Assembly: GCA_027451565.1 (NCBI GenBank)
Contig: DAIDJC010000118.1
Coordinates: 1 to 9,404, forward strand
Source of the DNA: Limisphaerales bacterium
GTDB lineage: Bacteria; Verrucomicrobiota; Verrucomicrobiia; Limisphaerales; UBA11358
Reading direction: 5' to 3'
DNA length: 9,404 nt
A model generated the notes under the pieces. It did not search any database. It had not been told where the DNA came from and was given only the letters and a program-made list of their open reading frames with translations. A program made the translations under genes and the position numbers. The number at the start of each line of letters is the position of its first letter. Within the stretch, counting starts at the first letter, position 1. Shown piece after piece: positions 1 to 6,157 of this stretch.

Positions 1-311
1 AACGCAGTGTAATCCGGACCTGCTGAAAGGCCTGGCAATGGAGTGAGTTTAAACGGTGCCCAAGGCCGTTTGCCCCCGGGAATATAATAATCCGCCAAAA
101 TCCTGTCTGCCACCCCTGGAATGGGAAAATGTCCCAAAGCTTGGCGCATCATGCCATCGGGATCGCCCCGTTGCAGCCGGCGCGCCAGAATGGTGGCTAG
201 GGCGGTGCCTGAAACCACCCCCAGTTGACCCGCCCGGGAAACCGCTCGCGCCAATCGCCAGTCGGAAACGCCCGCGCCCATCCCGCCTTGGATAATTTTA
301 GGATGATTCAC
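1..311 (-). CDS. Nitronate monooxygenase-like flavoprotein, N-terminal part (cut by window edge)
   Basis: This frame is open from a GTG at 309-311 to the left edge (103 residues) and has a stop just upstream of the GTG, so this start is the only early one. The protein opens with a short beta strand and a glycine-rich loop, IIQGGMGAGVS (residues 6-16). This is followed by a helix with LARAVSRAGQLGVVSGTALA (18-37), the typical start of the FMN-binding TIM barrel of the 2-nitropropane dioxygenase/nitronate monooxygenase (NPD) family. Later come RRLQRGDPDG and a YYIPGGK segment, which resemble the longer NPD subgroup. Known family members oxidise alkyl nitronates or act as related FMN oxidoreductases in the cytoplasm. 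The catalytic part lies outside the window, so the exact substrate cannot be judged. There is no strong ribosome binding site, only a G-rich stretch. The family call is fairly secure; the reaction is inferred. Confidence 0.8.
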   Translation of the reverse strand, partial: MNHPKIIQGGMGAGVSDWRLARAVSRAGQLGVVSGTALATILARRLQRGDPDGMMRQALGHFPIPGVADRILADYYIPGGKRPWAPFKLTPLPGLSAGPDYTA

Positions 312-331
312 AAATCACCCGCCCCGCATTG

Positions 332-346
332 CCCGCCTGTGGCGGG
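332..346. repeat. Short GC-rich hairpin (REP-like candidate)
   Basis: CCCGCC-TGT-GGCGGG is a perfect 6-bp stem with a 3-base loop. No T-run follows on either strand, so it is not a typical intrinsic terminator. Its 5' arm plus loop, CCGCCTGT, recurs in the hairpin at 4409-4438. It lies about 360 bases from a REP-associated transposase remnant, so it could belong to a dispersed REP-type family. That link is inference from two copies only. Confidence 0.45.
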
Positions 347-511
347 ACCGCGCTCATGCCTTGGAACCTTTCTGAAAATTCGGAAGGATGCAGTTTTCAA
401 GCCCAAGCCGGTCTGTCCGGGGTGGGTCAACTGCTCAGGAATCGTTGCGCCGGGTGGAATAAACATCGTCCGACACTAGGCATGGGCTGTCCTTAAAGCA
501 ACAACCCAATG

Positions 512-538
512 CTCAGGATATACCTTATCCTAACTGAG
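512..538. other. Imperfect stem-loop
   Basis: CTCAGGATA (512-520) can pair with TATC (526-529) and, after a 4-base bulge, with CTGAG (534-538). The loop is TACCT. There is no T-tract. It may be a transcript structure upstream of the transposase remnant or chance; function unknown. Confidence 0.3.
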
Positions 539-703
539 GGAAATGCCTATCCGCAGATCAACCTTGATGCTGGATGGATAATCCCCTTCTCAAAAAGGCG
601 GGTTTTGGAACATTTCGCGTTTCAAAAACTCCGGACATTTTAAATGCTCTCGCTGGAACAAGTTCAGGAGCGCCGCAGAACCGGCAAGTGTAAGCCCTGA
701 CTA

Positions 704-1317
704 ATGACACAAAAGCAACGTTTTGCTAAATGTCGGGATGCCCAGGCGGTTGCGAATCGAATAGGAAAGGACGATTTATCACGTCATCACGTCATGAATC
801 GCAGGAACCGGCGCGAAAGCATTTTTTGGGATGACGCCGACCGGAAACGATTTTCGGCCACGCTGACGGAAGCTTGCGGCAAGACTCAATCGGAGGTTCA
901 CGCGTATTGACTGATGCCCAACCATTTGCATCTGGTGCTTGAGAGACTCCGCAGACCAATCTGGTGGCGGGGATGAAATGGTTGTTGGGGGTTTATACCA
1001 GGCGGTTTAAAATCCGGCACAAACACTGCGGGCATTTATTTGCGGGCCGGTACAAGGCATTGCTGATGGATGGAAGCGGGGACGGCTATTTGCGAACGAT
1101 GTGTGATTATGTGCACTTGAATCCGGTGCCCGCGATGTTGATACCGTCGAAGGTGCCGCTGAAGCGTTTCCGTTGGAGCATTTATGGGGAATACCTCAAA
1201 GTCCCCGCACAACGTCCGGCATGGCTGCGGGTGGATCGGTTACTGGGGGAGAAAGGGATTCCCAAGGACAACGCTTCGGGGTGTCGGGGTGCTGAATTTT
1301 TAATATCCGCAGATTGA
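704..1317 (+). pseudogene. REP-associated tyrosine transposase (RAYT, Y1_Tnp family), broken
   Basis: Two frames together read as one Y1/TnpA_REP-like protein. The first part (704-907) has HHVMNRRNRRESIFWDDADR and ends in EVHAY. An in-frame TGA at 908-910 sits where the family usually has cysteine (AYCLMPNH). The same frame then continues with LMPNHLHLVLE, which carries the HUH-type histidine pair. At 944-945 two extra bases, a duplicated AG in GAGAGACT, shift the frame. Removing them restores LETPQTNLVAGMKWLLG and joins directly to the second frame. That frame carries GHLFAGRYKALL, the CDYVHLNPV segment (which I take to surround the catalytic tyrosine), and LRVDRLLGEKGIPKDN. After about 1290 the similarity fades, and the reading ends at 1317, shorter than intact relatives, which usually continue for many more residues. 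Known RAYTs are single-copy domesticated enzymes that act on REP palindromes. This copy is almost certainly inactive. The true N-terminus is uncertain. Confidence 0.88.
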
Positions 1318-1345
1318 AGGACTTCTTTTGAGGCCTGATGGAAGC

Positions 1346-1365
1346 GGCATGTGAATGGGCATGCC
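1346..1365. other. Stem-loop between convergent genes
   Basis: GGCATG (1346-1351) and CATGCC (1360-1365) form a perfect 6-bp stem around TGAATGGG. TGAGGC (1329-1334) and GCCTCA (1363-1368) offer an alternative outer pairing. It lies between the end of the transposase remnant and the end of the DUF971 gene on the opposite strand. There it could slow transcription from either side, but no T-run supports a classical terminator. Confidence 0.35.
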
Positions 1366-1443
1366 TCATCCATTCCGAAAATCCAGTTCCATCCCCTGCC
1401 CTTTTGTGTGGGGTTTCCTGGTCCTTTCATGCCGGTTGAAAGC

Positions 1444-1746
1444 TCAGGCCGAAGGCAAAAGCCGGAGCAAATCGTGTGAATAAAGACCCGTTGCATGGCC
1501 GTCTCCCCAGACGGGTTGAATGGCATAAGCTCCCACCAAGGACAGGCGCACAAGCTCAAAGGATCGCGGACCAAGCTCCACTTCCGGGCCTTTGTGCAAT
1601 TGGCCCATGATGTCAGTCTCACCCTTGCAGGTGGCACAAGGGCACGCGCGGCGCAATGTTTCCAATCCTATATAATGCTCCGCGCCATCCGACCACTTGA
1701 TGGCCAGCTCACGGCCAATAACCTGGATTTGAACTGCGCGAATCAT
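1444..1746 (-). CDS. DUF971 / GBBH-like N-terminal domain protein, probable zinc binder
   Basis: This 100-residue protein is one complete DUF971 (gamma-butyrobetaine hydroxylase-like N-terminal) domain. It shows the hallmark strand IGRELAIKWSDG (10-21), then LRRACPCATC with Cys35, Cys37 and Cys40, and the C-terminal VGAYAIQPVWGDGHATGLYS with His84. In human gamma-butyrobetaine hydroxylase the equivalent three cysteines and one histidine bind a structural zinc. Bacterial stand-alone versions have no settled function, although some are linked to iron-sulphur or cofactor genes. ATG 1744-1746 is chosen because the domain begins there; the open frame extends about 67 codons upstream, but that part overlaps the neighbouring VOC gene out of frame. 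The VOC gene ends 46 bases upstream on the same strand, so the two probably share a transcript. No clear ribosome binding site. Confidence 0.85.
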   Translation of the reverse strand: MIRAVQIQVIGRELAIKWSDGAEHYIGLETLRRACPCATCKGETDIMGQLHKGPEVELGPRSFELVRLSLVGAYAIQPVWGDGHATGLYSHDLLRLLPSA

Positions 1747-1792
1747 GGAATGGCAACGCGGGCTGTTCTTCCCGCTTGGATTTTGTCCAAGC

Positions 1793-2206
1793 TCATGTCG
1801 TCCGGCCGGATGTTTCGGAAAAATGAAATCCCTCCGGACGCTCCACCAAATGGAGTAAATTCCCGTCCAGGTCCTTGAAAAACAAAACCTGCCCCGCGCC
1901 GGCCGCAGGCCGCACCGCCTCGGTGAAAACCACCCCTTTTTCCTCAAGCTCCCTCCGAGCTTGGGCGATTGAATCCACCTTCAAGGACATGTGCCGGAAG
2001 CCCGCCATGCCATTATGATCACGCTGGACGGGCTGCGAATCAGCCTGGTAAATCTCCAGCCACACGTTTCCCAGTGAGATCAGGCAGGTGGGTGGCGTTC
2101 GTCCATTGTCAAATAAAAGGCCGGCCCCCAGCATTTTCTGATACCACTCTTTCAAGGCCGCCGGGTTGGTAGAAGGCACGGCAAAATGTTCAACGGTGAA
2201 ATTCAT
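1793..2206 (-). CDS. VOC superfamily (glyoxalase/bleomycin-resistance fold) protein
   Basis: 137 residues, one vicinal-oxygen-chelate domain made of two beta-alpha-beta-beta-beta repeats. The first repeat starts at VEHFAV (5-10) and runs to NVWLEIY (47-53). The second starts at FRHMSLKV (70-77) and ends at FFKDLDGNLLHLVERP (109-124). Candidate metal ligands are His7, Glu51, His72 and His119; the last stands where many relatives have glutamate in GN-hydrophobic-E. Family members use such a site for isomerisation, extradiol cleavage or thiol transfer, but the sequence does not reveal which substrate applies here. The protein is probably cytoplasmic, as no signal peptide is visible. ATG 2204-2206 starts directly on the first strand, with no strong Shine-Dalgarno site. 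It is the first gene of a likely two-gene unit with the DUF971 protein and is divergent from rlmN. Confidence 0.85.
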   Translation of the reverse strand: MNFTVEHFAVPSTNPAALKEWYQKMLGAGLLFDNGRTPPTCLISLGNVWLEIYQADSQPVQRDHNGMAGFRHMSLKVDSIAQARRELEEKGVVFTEAVRPAAGAGQVLFFKDLDGNLLHLVERPEGFHFSETSGRTT

Positions 2207-2400
2207 TTAATCCGGCATCCAGCATAGGCGGCTCAAGCTGCCGCGAAAATAAAAAAATGGTGCCTATGAACCTGAAAACAATTTCAAAAAAACAGTCTGC
2301 CCCAATCTATTGGGCGCAAATTCCATGGTTTCCGCTCCAGCATCCTGCCACATCCTGACCCTTTCCATTTTGCTTTTCGGGTTCAAAGGTTTTGCTCTAT

Positions 2401-2429
2401 TTGATTGGTAAACTCGCCCAATTCATGTT
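2401..2429 (+). promoter_or_regulatory. Possible rlmN promoter
   Basis: TTGATT (2401-2406) and CATGTT (2424-2429) are separated by 17 bases. The -35 element is a fair match to the sigma-70 consensus and the -10 element a poor one. The -10 element overlaps the inverted repeat at 2420-2438. It lies about 90 bases upstream of the rlmN start. Weak candidate. Confidence 0.25.
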
Positions 2430-2438
2430 GAATGAATT
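2420..2438. promoter_or_regulatory. Operator-like inverted repeat upstream of rlmN
   Basis: AATTCAT-GTTGA-ATGAATT is a perfect 7-bp inverted repeat with a 5-base spacer. Centre-to-centre arm spacing is about 12 bases, close to one helical turn, as is usual for a dimeric regulator site. Being AT-rich, it makes a weak hairpin, so a DNA-binding role is more likely than an RNA one. AATTCATG also occurs twice as a direct repeat (2420-2427 and 2435-2442). The binding protein is unknown. Confidence 0.35.
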
Positions 2439-2518
2439 CATGCGTTCGCGAGCACAAATGACCCCGGCCATCCTAAGCCCTCTTTGAGGCTGCCGCCGGA
2501 CCCAAAGCAGTTGAATGC

Positions 2519-3658
2519 ATGGATGCCACAATGACCTTGAACCTTTTAAAAGACGTAAAATCACTGGAGCGCGACGAAGTCGTTGCGCAATTCAAGGCTT
2601 GGGGGGAACCGGCCTACCGCGCGGACCAGCTCATGCAGTGGTTGTACCAACACCATTCCACAAATTGGCAGGTCATGGCAAATCTGCCCCTGTCACTGAG
2701 AAAAAAACTGGAGGAACAGTACACCCTGCAGTCGTTGGTTCCCGTCCGGGTCCAGGGTTCCCGGGACACGACCCAAAAATTCCTCTGGCGCCTGGGCGAC
2801 GGCAATTTGATTGAAAGCGTTTTGATACCCGCCAACCCGGCCTTGTACAGCGAAGGCAGCGATCGTCATACCCTGTGTGTTTCCACCCAGGTGGGCTGCG
2901 CGTATGGATGCAAGTTTTGCGCCAGCGGCCTTGATGGATGGAAACGCAACCTGGAACCGCATGAGATCGTGGAGCAGATCGTGGCGGTGGAACGGCTGGG
3001 CGACCGGGGAGGGACATCAGATGAAAACCAGGCAGGTGAACCATCCAAAACACGGCTGGTGGATAATATCGTGGTGATGGGCATGGGCGAACCGCTGGCC
3101 AATTACGATCATTTGATCAAGGCTCTGCGCATTTTGAATGCTCCCTATGGGATGGGCATAGGCGCCCGCAAAATCACCATTTCAACCAGCGGCCTGGCGC
3201 CGCGCATCCGTCAACTGGCCGCCGAACCCATGCAATTCCGGCTGGCCATCTCCCTTCACGGGGCCACCGATGCCGTGCGCAACAAGATCATGCCCGTGAA
3301 CCGCAAATACCCGCTGGCCGAGTTGGTTTCCGCCTGCCGGGATTACCAGCGCGCCAAGGGACGAATGATCACCCTGGAATACATCCTGATTGCCGGCGTC
3401 AACGACGCACTGGACCAAGCCAGGCCGCTTGCCAACCTGGCCCGAAACCTTCACGCCAAGATCAATCTCATCCCTTACAACAAGGTGGAGGGTCTTCCAT
3501 GGGAACGCCCTTCAGTCGAAACTTGTGAGAACTTCCTCCAAAATCTCCTCGGCGCAGGCGTCACCGCCACCTTGCGCCGCGAAAAAGGCCATGATATTGA
3601 CGCCGCCTGCGGCCAGCTCCGGCTCAAGGTCGAAAAAGAAACCCAGACCCCGGCATGA
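2519..3658 (+). CDS. rlmN: Dual-specificity 23S rRNA/tRNA adenine-C2 methyltransferase RlmN
   Basis: 379 residues, a full-length radical-SAM methyltransferase of the RlmN/Cfr family. Known members methylate C2 of adenosine 2503 in 23S rRNA and A37 of some tRNAs, and so tune translational fidelity. An N-terminal helical domain (about 1-100) leads into TLCVSTQVGCAYGCKFC. The [4Fe-4S]/SAM cluster cysteines are Cys127, Cys131 and Cys134. Further on are GMGEPL (188-193), ISTSG (221-225), the LAISLHG strand (242-248), NKIMPVNRKYPL and LIPYN. GHDIDAACGQL near the end carries Cys364, equivalent to the methyl-carrying cysteine of E. coli RlmN, so all expected catalytic residues are present. The loop at about 160-182 is some ten residues longer than in E. 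coli, charged and probably surface-exposed. ATG 2519 gives the normal length; ATG 2531 is an alternative, and neither has a clear ribosome binding site. hisH follows after 82 bases on the same strand. Confidence 0.97.
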   Translation: MDATMTLNLLKDVKSLERDEVVAQFKAWGEPAYRADQLMQWLYQHHSTNWQVMANLPLSLRKKLEEQYTLQSLVPVRVQGSRDTTQKFLWRLGDGNLIESVLIPANPALYSEGSDRHTLCVSTQVGCAYGCKFCASGLDGWKRNLEPHEIVEQIVAVERLGDRGGTSDENQAGEPSKTRLVDNIVVMGMGEPLANYDHLIKALRILNAPYGMGIGARKITISTSGLAPRIRQLAAEPMQFRLAISLHGATDAVRNKIMPVNRKYPLAELVSACRDYQRAKGRMITLEYILIAGVNDALDQARPLANLARNLHAKINLIPYNKVEGLPWERPSVETCENFLQNLLGAGVTATLRREKGHDIDAACGQLRLKVEKETQTPA

Positions 3659-3740
3659 ATTCCACCGATCACAACCCACTGGCATGCGCCCAAAGAATTT
3701 CCTGGTTTCAGTCACCGGTCTCCATGGCTAAAATGGCCCC

Positions 3741-4358
3741 ATGATTGCGTTGCTTGATTACGGGTCCGGAAATTTGCGAAGCGTGCACAAATCCCTGCTC
3801 AAGGTGGGGGCCAAGGTGCGCGTGGTGCGGGATCCCTCGGATATCGGCCAGGCCACAGGCATGGTGCTCCCGGGCGTGGGAGCCTTTGACGACTGCATCC
3901 AGGCGCTGCGCCGGCAGAATTTGCTGGAGGCAGCCCGCGAGTTCATCCATTCAGGCAAACCTTTCCTGGGCATCTGCGTGGGCTACCAGGCCTTGTTTGA
4001 ACGCAGCGAGGAATTCAATTCCTGCGCCGCTGGCTTGGGAGTTTTCCAGGGCAAAGTGGTCCGGTTCGACTCCAAATCCGGTTTGAAAATCCCGCAAATC
4101 GGCTGGAATCAAATTGAAATCATCCAGCCACACTGCCCCATATACCGGGATATTCCCTCCGGCAGCCATGTTTATTTTGTCCATGGTTTTTACCCGGTGC
4201 CCCAAGACTCGGGTATCGTTGCCACACGCACCGAGTACGGCGTCCAATTTGCCTCCTCCATCTGGCGGGACAATGTCTTCGCCACACAATTCCATCCCGA
4301 GAAAAGCCAGAACGTGGGCCTGAAACTGCTTCGTAATTTCTCCGAGCTGACCGCGTGA
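3741..4358 (+). CDS. hisH: Imidazole glycerol phosphate synthase glutaminase subunit HisH
   Basis: 205 residues, the usual length for HisH, a class-I glutamine amidotransferase. It releases ammonia from glutamine and channels it to HisF, which makes imidazole glycerol phosphate and AICAR in histidine biosynthesis in the cytoplasm. The start MIALLDYGSGNLRSV is typical, and LPGVGAF (43-49) forms the oxyanion-loop region. The nucleophile is Cys79 in LGICVGYQ (most relatives read GICLGMQ), and the His-Glu pair is His185/Glu187 in QFHPEKS. FVHGFYP (146-152) is the Y/FVHSYY-type segment near the HisF interface. hisF and other his genes are absent on both sides: rlmN precedes and thymidylate-kinase-like genes follow. 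HisF must therefore be encoded elsewhere. No obvious Shine-Dalgarno site precedes ATG 3741. Confidence 0.96.
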   Translation: MIALLDYGSGNLRSVHKSLLKVGAKVRVVRDPSDIGQATGMVLPGVGAFDDCIQALRRQNLLEAAREFIHSGKPFLGICVGYQALFERSEEFNSCAAGLGVFQGKVVRFDSKSGLKIPQIGWNQIEIIQPHCPIYRDIPSGSHVYFVHGFYPVPQDSGIVATRTEYGVQFASSIWRDNVFATQFHPEKSQNVGLKLLRNFSELTA

Positions 4359-4408
4359 TGCCCCCGCCGCTTGGTCTGGTCAACGGTGTCCAAACCGGCG
4401 CTTTCTGT

Positions 4409-4438
4409 CTCCCCGCACCGCCTGTGAAAGGCGGGGAG
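4409..4438 (+). terminator. GC-rich hairpin after hisH (possible terminator or REP-like)
   Basis: CTCCCCGC (4409-4416) pairs perfectly with GCGGGGAG (4431-4438). Alternatively CCGCCT (4418-4423) pairs with AGGCGG (4429-4434) around GTGAA. It lies about 50 bases after the hisH stop, a suitable place for a terminator, but no T-run follows directly; the nearest T-stretch is at about 4494-4501. CCGCCTGT is shared with the hairpin at 332-346, so a dispersed repeat is an alternative reading. Confidence 0.4.
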
Positions 4439-4620
4439 AATGTTCTATCCTCCCGAAACAGCCTTTCCAGCCAGCTTTAATGGATATAACCTGTTTTTTT
4501 TAAACTTGTTATGAAACATTCATTCTTTCGCCTCAGGCAGTGGGGCTGCGGTTGGCCTGTGGTGCTTCATCAATTTGTCACTTGAGGAGGGGGGCATTCT
4601 GGATAGAATGCGGGACGCCA

Positions 4621-5388
4621 ATGGTGCGAAATATGAAAACTTTTGCGGAATTGAATTATCCCGGGCGGCTGATCGCCGTGGAGGGCCTGGATGGATCGGG
4701 CAAATCCACCCAGATTTATCTATTGAAACGGTGGCTTGAGGCAGAAGGTATCAAGGTTTATTTTAGTGAATGGAATTCCTCGGAACTGGTGAAATCAGCC
4801 ACCAGCAAGGGTAAAAAGCGGGAACTTCTTTCGCCCACGACATTCAGTTTGATTCACGCCACTGATTTTGCCGACCGCTATGAGCGGCACCTTCTTCCTT
4901 TGCTGCGGGCTGGTTACATGGTTCTCTGCGACCGATATGTCTTCACGGCCTTTGCCCGGGACACGGTGCGGGGGTGCCCGCCTGAGTGGGTTCGAGGCAT
5001 TTACAGTTTTGCCGCCCAACCGGACATCACCATGTTTTTTCGCACGGAACTGGAGGTGTCCTTGAACCGCATCCTGGAAGGCCGTCCCAAATTGAAATTT
5101 TTTGAAGCCGGCATGGATCTGCGCCTGTCGAATGACCCTTATGAAAGTTTTCGGATTTTCCAGGGGCGCATACTGGAGCAATACATCAACATGAGCTCCG
5201 AGTTCCAATTTGTGGTGATGGACGCGAACCAGAACGTGGAAAAACAGCAGGTTTTGGTGCGCAAACTGGTGAGTGAAAAAATAGAGTTGAAAAAATTCAA
5301 ACGTCGCAGTCCCCTGCCGCTGCCTCCCTCATTGACAATGGAGGAAAAAGTGGCGCGGGAGGCGGAAGAGGACCTGGCAGCCGCATGA
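4621..5388 (+). CDS. Thymidylate kinase-like P-loop NMP kinase, first of a tandem pair (intact P-loop)
   Basis: 255 residues from ATG 4621. ATG 4633 is an equally possible start, and the frame is open back to GTG 4540 without supporting protein pattern. The Walker A loop is GLDGSGKST (22-30) with Lys28. ATDFADRYER (80-89) and CDRYVFT (103-109) match the dTMP-binding ADR and DRY segments of thymidylate kinases. RILEGRPKLKFFEAGMDL (150-167) occupies the LID region. The family phosphorylates dTMP to dTDP using ATP in the cytoplasm and usually works as a homodimer of about 205-215 residues. This one has an extra C-terminal tail (about 222-255), first basic and proline-rich, then acidic. GAGGAGG at 4584-4590 is a near-ideal ribosome binding site but lies 30 bases before the ATG, so the start or its use is unusual. 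The stop overlaps the next gene's start as ATGA. dTMP kinase activity is inferred from family membership. Confidence 0.85.
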   Translation: MVRNMKTFAELNYPGRLIAVEGLDGSGKSTQIYLLKRWLEAEGIKVYFSEWNSSELVKSATSKGKKRELLSPTTFSLIHATDFADRYERHLLPLLRAGYMVLCDRYVFTAFARDTVRGCPPEWVRGIYSFAAQPDITMFFRTELEVSLNRILEGRPKLKFFEAGMDLRLSNDPYESFRIFQGRILEQYINMSSEFQFVVMDANQNVEKQQVLVRKLVSEKIELKKFKRRSPLPLPPSLTMEEKVAREAEEDLAAA

Positions 5389-6098
5389 AAAACCACTTGG
5401 ATGGCGCAAATTGCCGCCGATTTTACGGGCACGGAATTCCACGAATCAAACTGGAGGATTCCACGGGAACCTTGATAGTGGTGGAGGGGGCCGATGGCTC
5501 CGGGCGCTCCACGCAAATAGTCCGGCTGGTGGACTGGCTGGAAACAAACGGCCATCCCACCGTGCAGGTTGGTTTGAAACGTTCCACGCTGGTCAGTTCT
5601 GAATTGGAGAAAGCCCAGGAGGGCAACATCCTGAGCCGGACCACCCTGAGCCTGTTTTACGCCACCGATTTTGCTGATCAATTGGAGAATATCATCCTGC
5701 CGGCGCTCCGGGCGGGATTCATTGTCCTGGCCGACCGATATATTTACACCCTCATGGCCCGGGACATGGTCCGTGGAATGGATGAAAAGTGGCTGAAAAA
5801 CCTTTACGGCATTGCAACGGTCCCTGACGCGGTGTTTTACCTTTCCGTGGAACCCGAGGAACTGGTTCAAAGGAACCTATCCAAGAATGCCACGCTGGAT
5901 TATTGGGAAAGCGGCATGGACCTGGGGCTTTCCCGCGACATGTTCGACAGTTTTTTAAAATATCAAACCCTGGTGCAGGAGACCTTCCGCAAACTGCAGC
6001 GCACCTACGACTTCGACATCGTGGATGCAAACCGCTCGATGGATTCCATCACCAAGGAGTTGCGCAAAAAGATAGCGGCTCTTTTGGAGGGCAAATAA
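5385..6098 (+). CDS. Thymidylate kinase-like paralogue, second of a tandem pair, variant P-loop (GRST)
   Basis: 237 residues, clearly homologous to the protein just upstream over about 200 residues: same order of P-loop, ATDFAD, DRY and E-[AS]-GMDL motifs. Two differences stand out. The P-loop is GADGSGRST (35-43) with Arg41 in place of the catalytic lysine, and the helix reads ATDFADQLEN (93-102) with Gln99 where the upstream copy has Arg86. The ADRYIYT segment (117-123) and DYWESGMDL (172-180) are kept. From memory, homologues annotated as dTMP kinase with a GRST P-loop exist in several phyla, so the arginine may be a family trait and not a local mutation. The start overlaps the upstream stop (ATGA, 5385-5388), which implies coupled translation and likely 1:1 synthesis. 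The N-terminal 28 residues precede the first strand. It may be a modified kinase or a regulatory partner of the first protein; which one cannot be told from sequence. Confidence 0.83.
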   Translation: MKNHLDGANCRRFYGHGIPRIKLEDSTGTLIVVEGADGSGRSTQIVRLVDWLETNGHPTVQVGLKRSTLVSSELEKAQEGNILSRTTLSLFYATDFADQLENIILPALRAGFIVLADRYIYTLMARDMVRGMDEKWLKNLYGIATVPDAVFYLSVEPEELVQRNLSKNATLDYWESGMDLGLSRDMFDSFLKYQTLVQETFRKLQRTYDFDIVDANRSMDSITKELRKKIAALLEGK

Positions 6099-6102
6099 TT
6101 GC

Positions 6103-6119
6103 GCGCCGTGCTGCGGCGC
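6103..6119. terminator. Hairpin between convergent genes
   Basis: GCGCCG (6103-6108) and CGGCGC (6114-6119) form a perfect 6-bp GC stem around TGCTG. It starts 4 bases after the stop of the second kinase gene and lies about 40 bases beyond the stop of the convergent minus-strand gene. It is the only clear structure in the 59-base gap, so it may serve both directions. No true T-tract follows on plus; on minus only AATTATTT follows. Weak as a classical terminator. Confidence 0.4.
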
Positions 6120-6157
6120 TGAGAGCCTGCTGCGAAATCCTTACCACTGGATCCTTA

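Larger units (their letters stand above)
312..703. other. Gene-free stretch with stem-loops upstream of the transposase remnant
   Basis: About 390 bases lie between the GTG of the flavoprotein and the transposase remnant. I see no convincing coding frame; the short open frames have no recognisable protein pattern. It contains the short perfect hairpin at 332-346 and a second stem-loop around 512-538. It presumably holds the promoter of the minus-strand flavoprotein gene, but I could not pick out a clear -35/-10 pair. Confidence 0.5.
2207..2518. other. Divergent intergenic region between the VOC gene and rlmN
   Basis: This 312-base stretch separates two divergently transcribed genes and must contain promoters for both. 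It has A/T runs near 2250-2290, a small hairpin GCGGC/GCCGC (2228-2232 with 2240-2244) close to the VOC start, a CATCCTG direct repeat (2341-2347 and 2351-2357), and a perfect 7-bp inverted repeat at 2420-2438. I see no small gene in it. Confidence 0.5.

Noticed and set aside
2..46. Plus-strand frame ending in TGA at 44-46 as the tail of an upstream gene
   Set aside because: The opposite strand carries a well-supported protein across the same bases.
56..479. Two plus-strand open frames at the left end
   Set aside because: The first is antisense to the flavoprotein; the second is low-complexity and has no start signal or known pattern.
908..910. In-frame TGA at a conserved cysteine position as selenocysteine recoding
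   Set aside because: A 2-base frameshift follows 34 bases later and the C-terminus is lost, so simple decay explains it.
1182..1637. Minus-strand frame of 151 codons
   Set aside because: It overlaps the DUF971 gene in another frame and is antisense to the transposase remnant; no family pattern.
2341..2357. CATCCTG direct repeat
   Set aside because: Only two 7-base copies, easily due to chance.
5139..5870. Long open frame of 243 codons on the minus strand
   Set aside because: It is antisense to the two kinase genes, has no recognisable pattern, and the plus strand encodes clear P-loop kinases.
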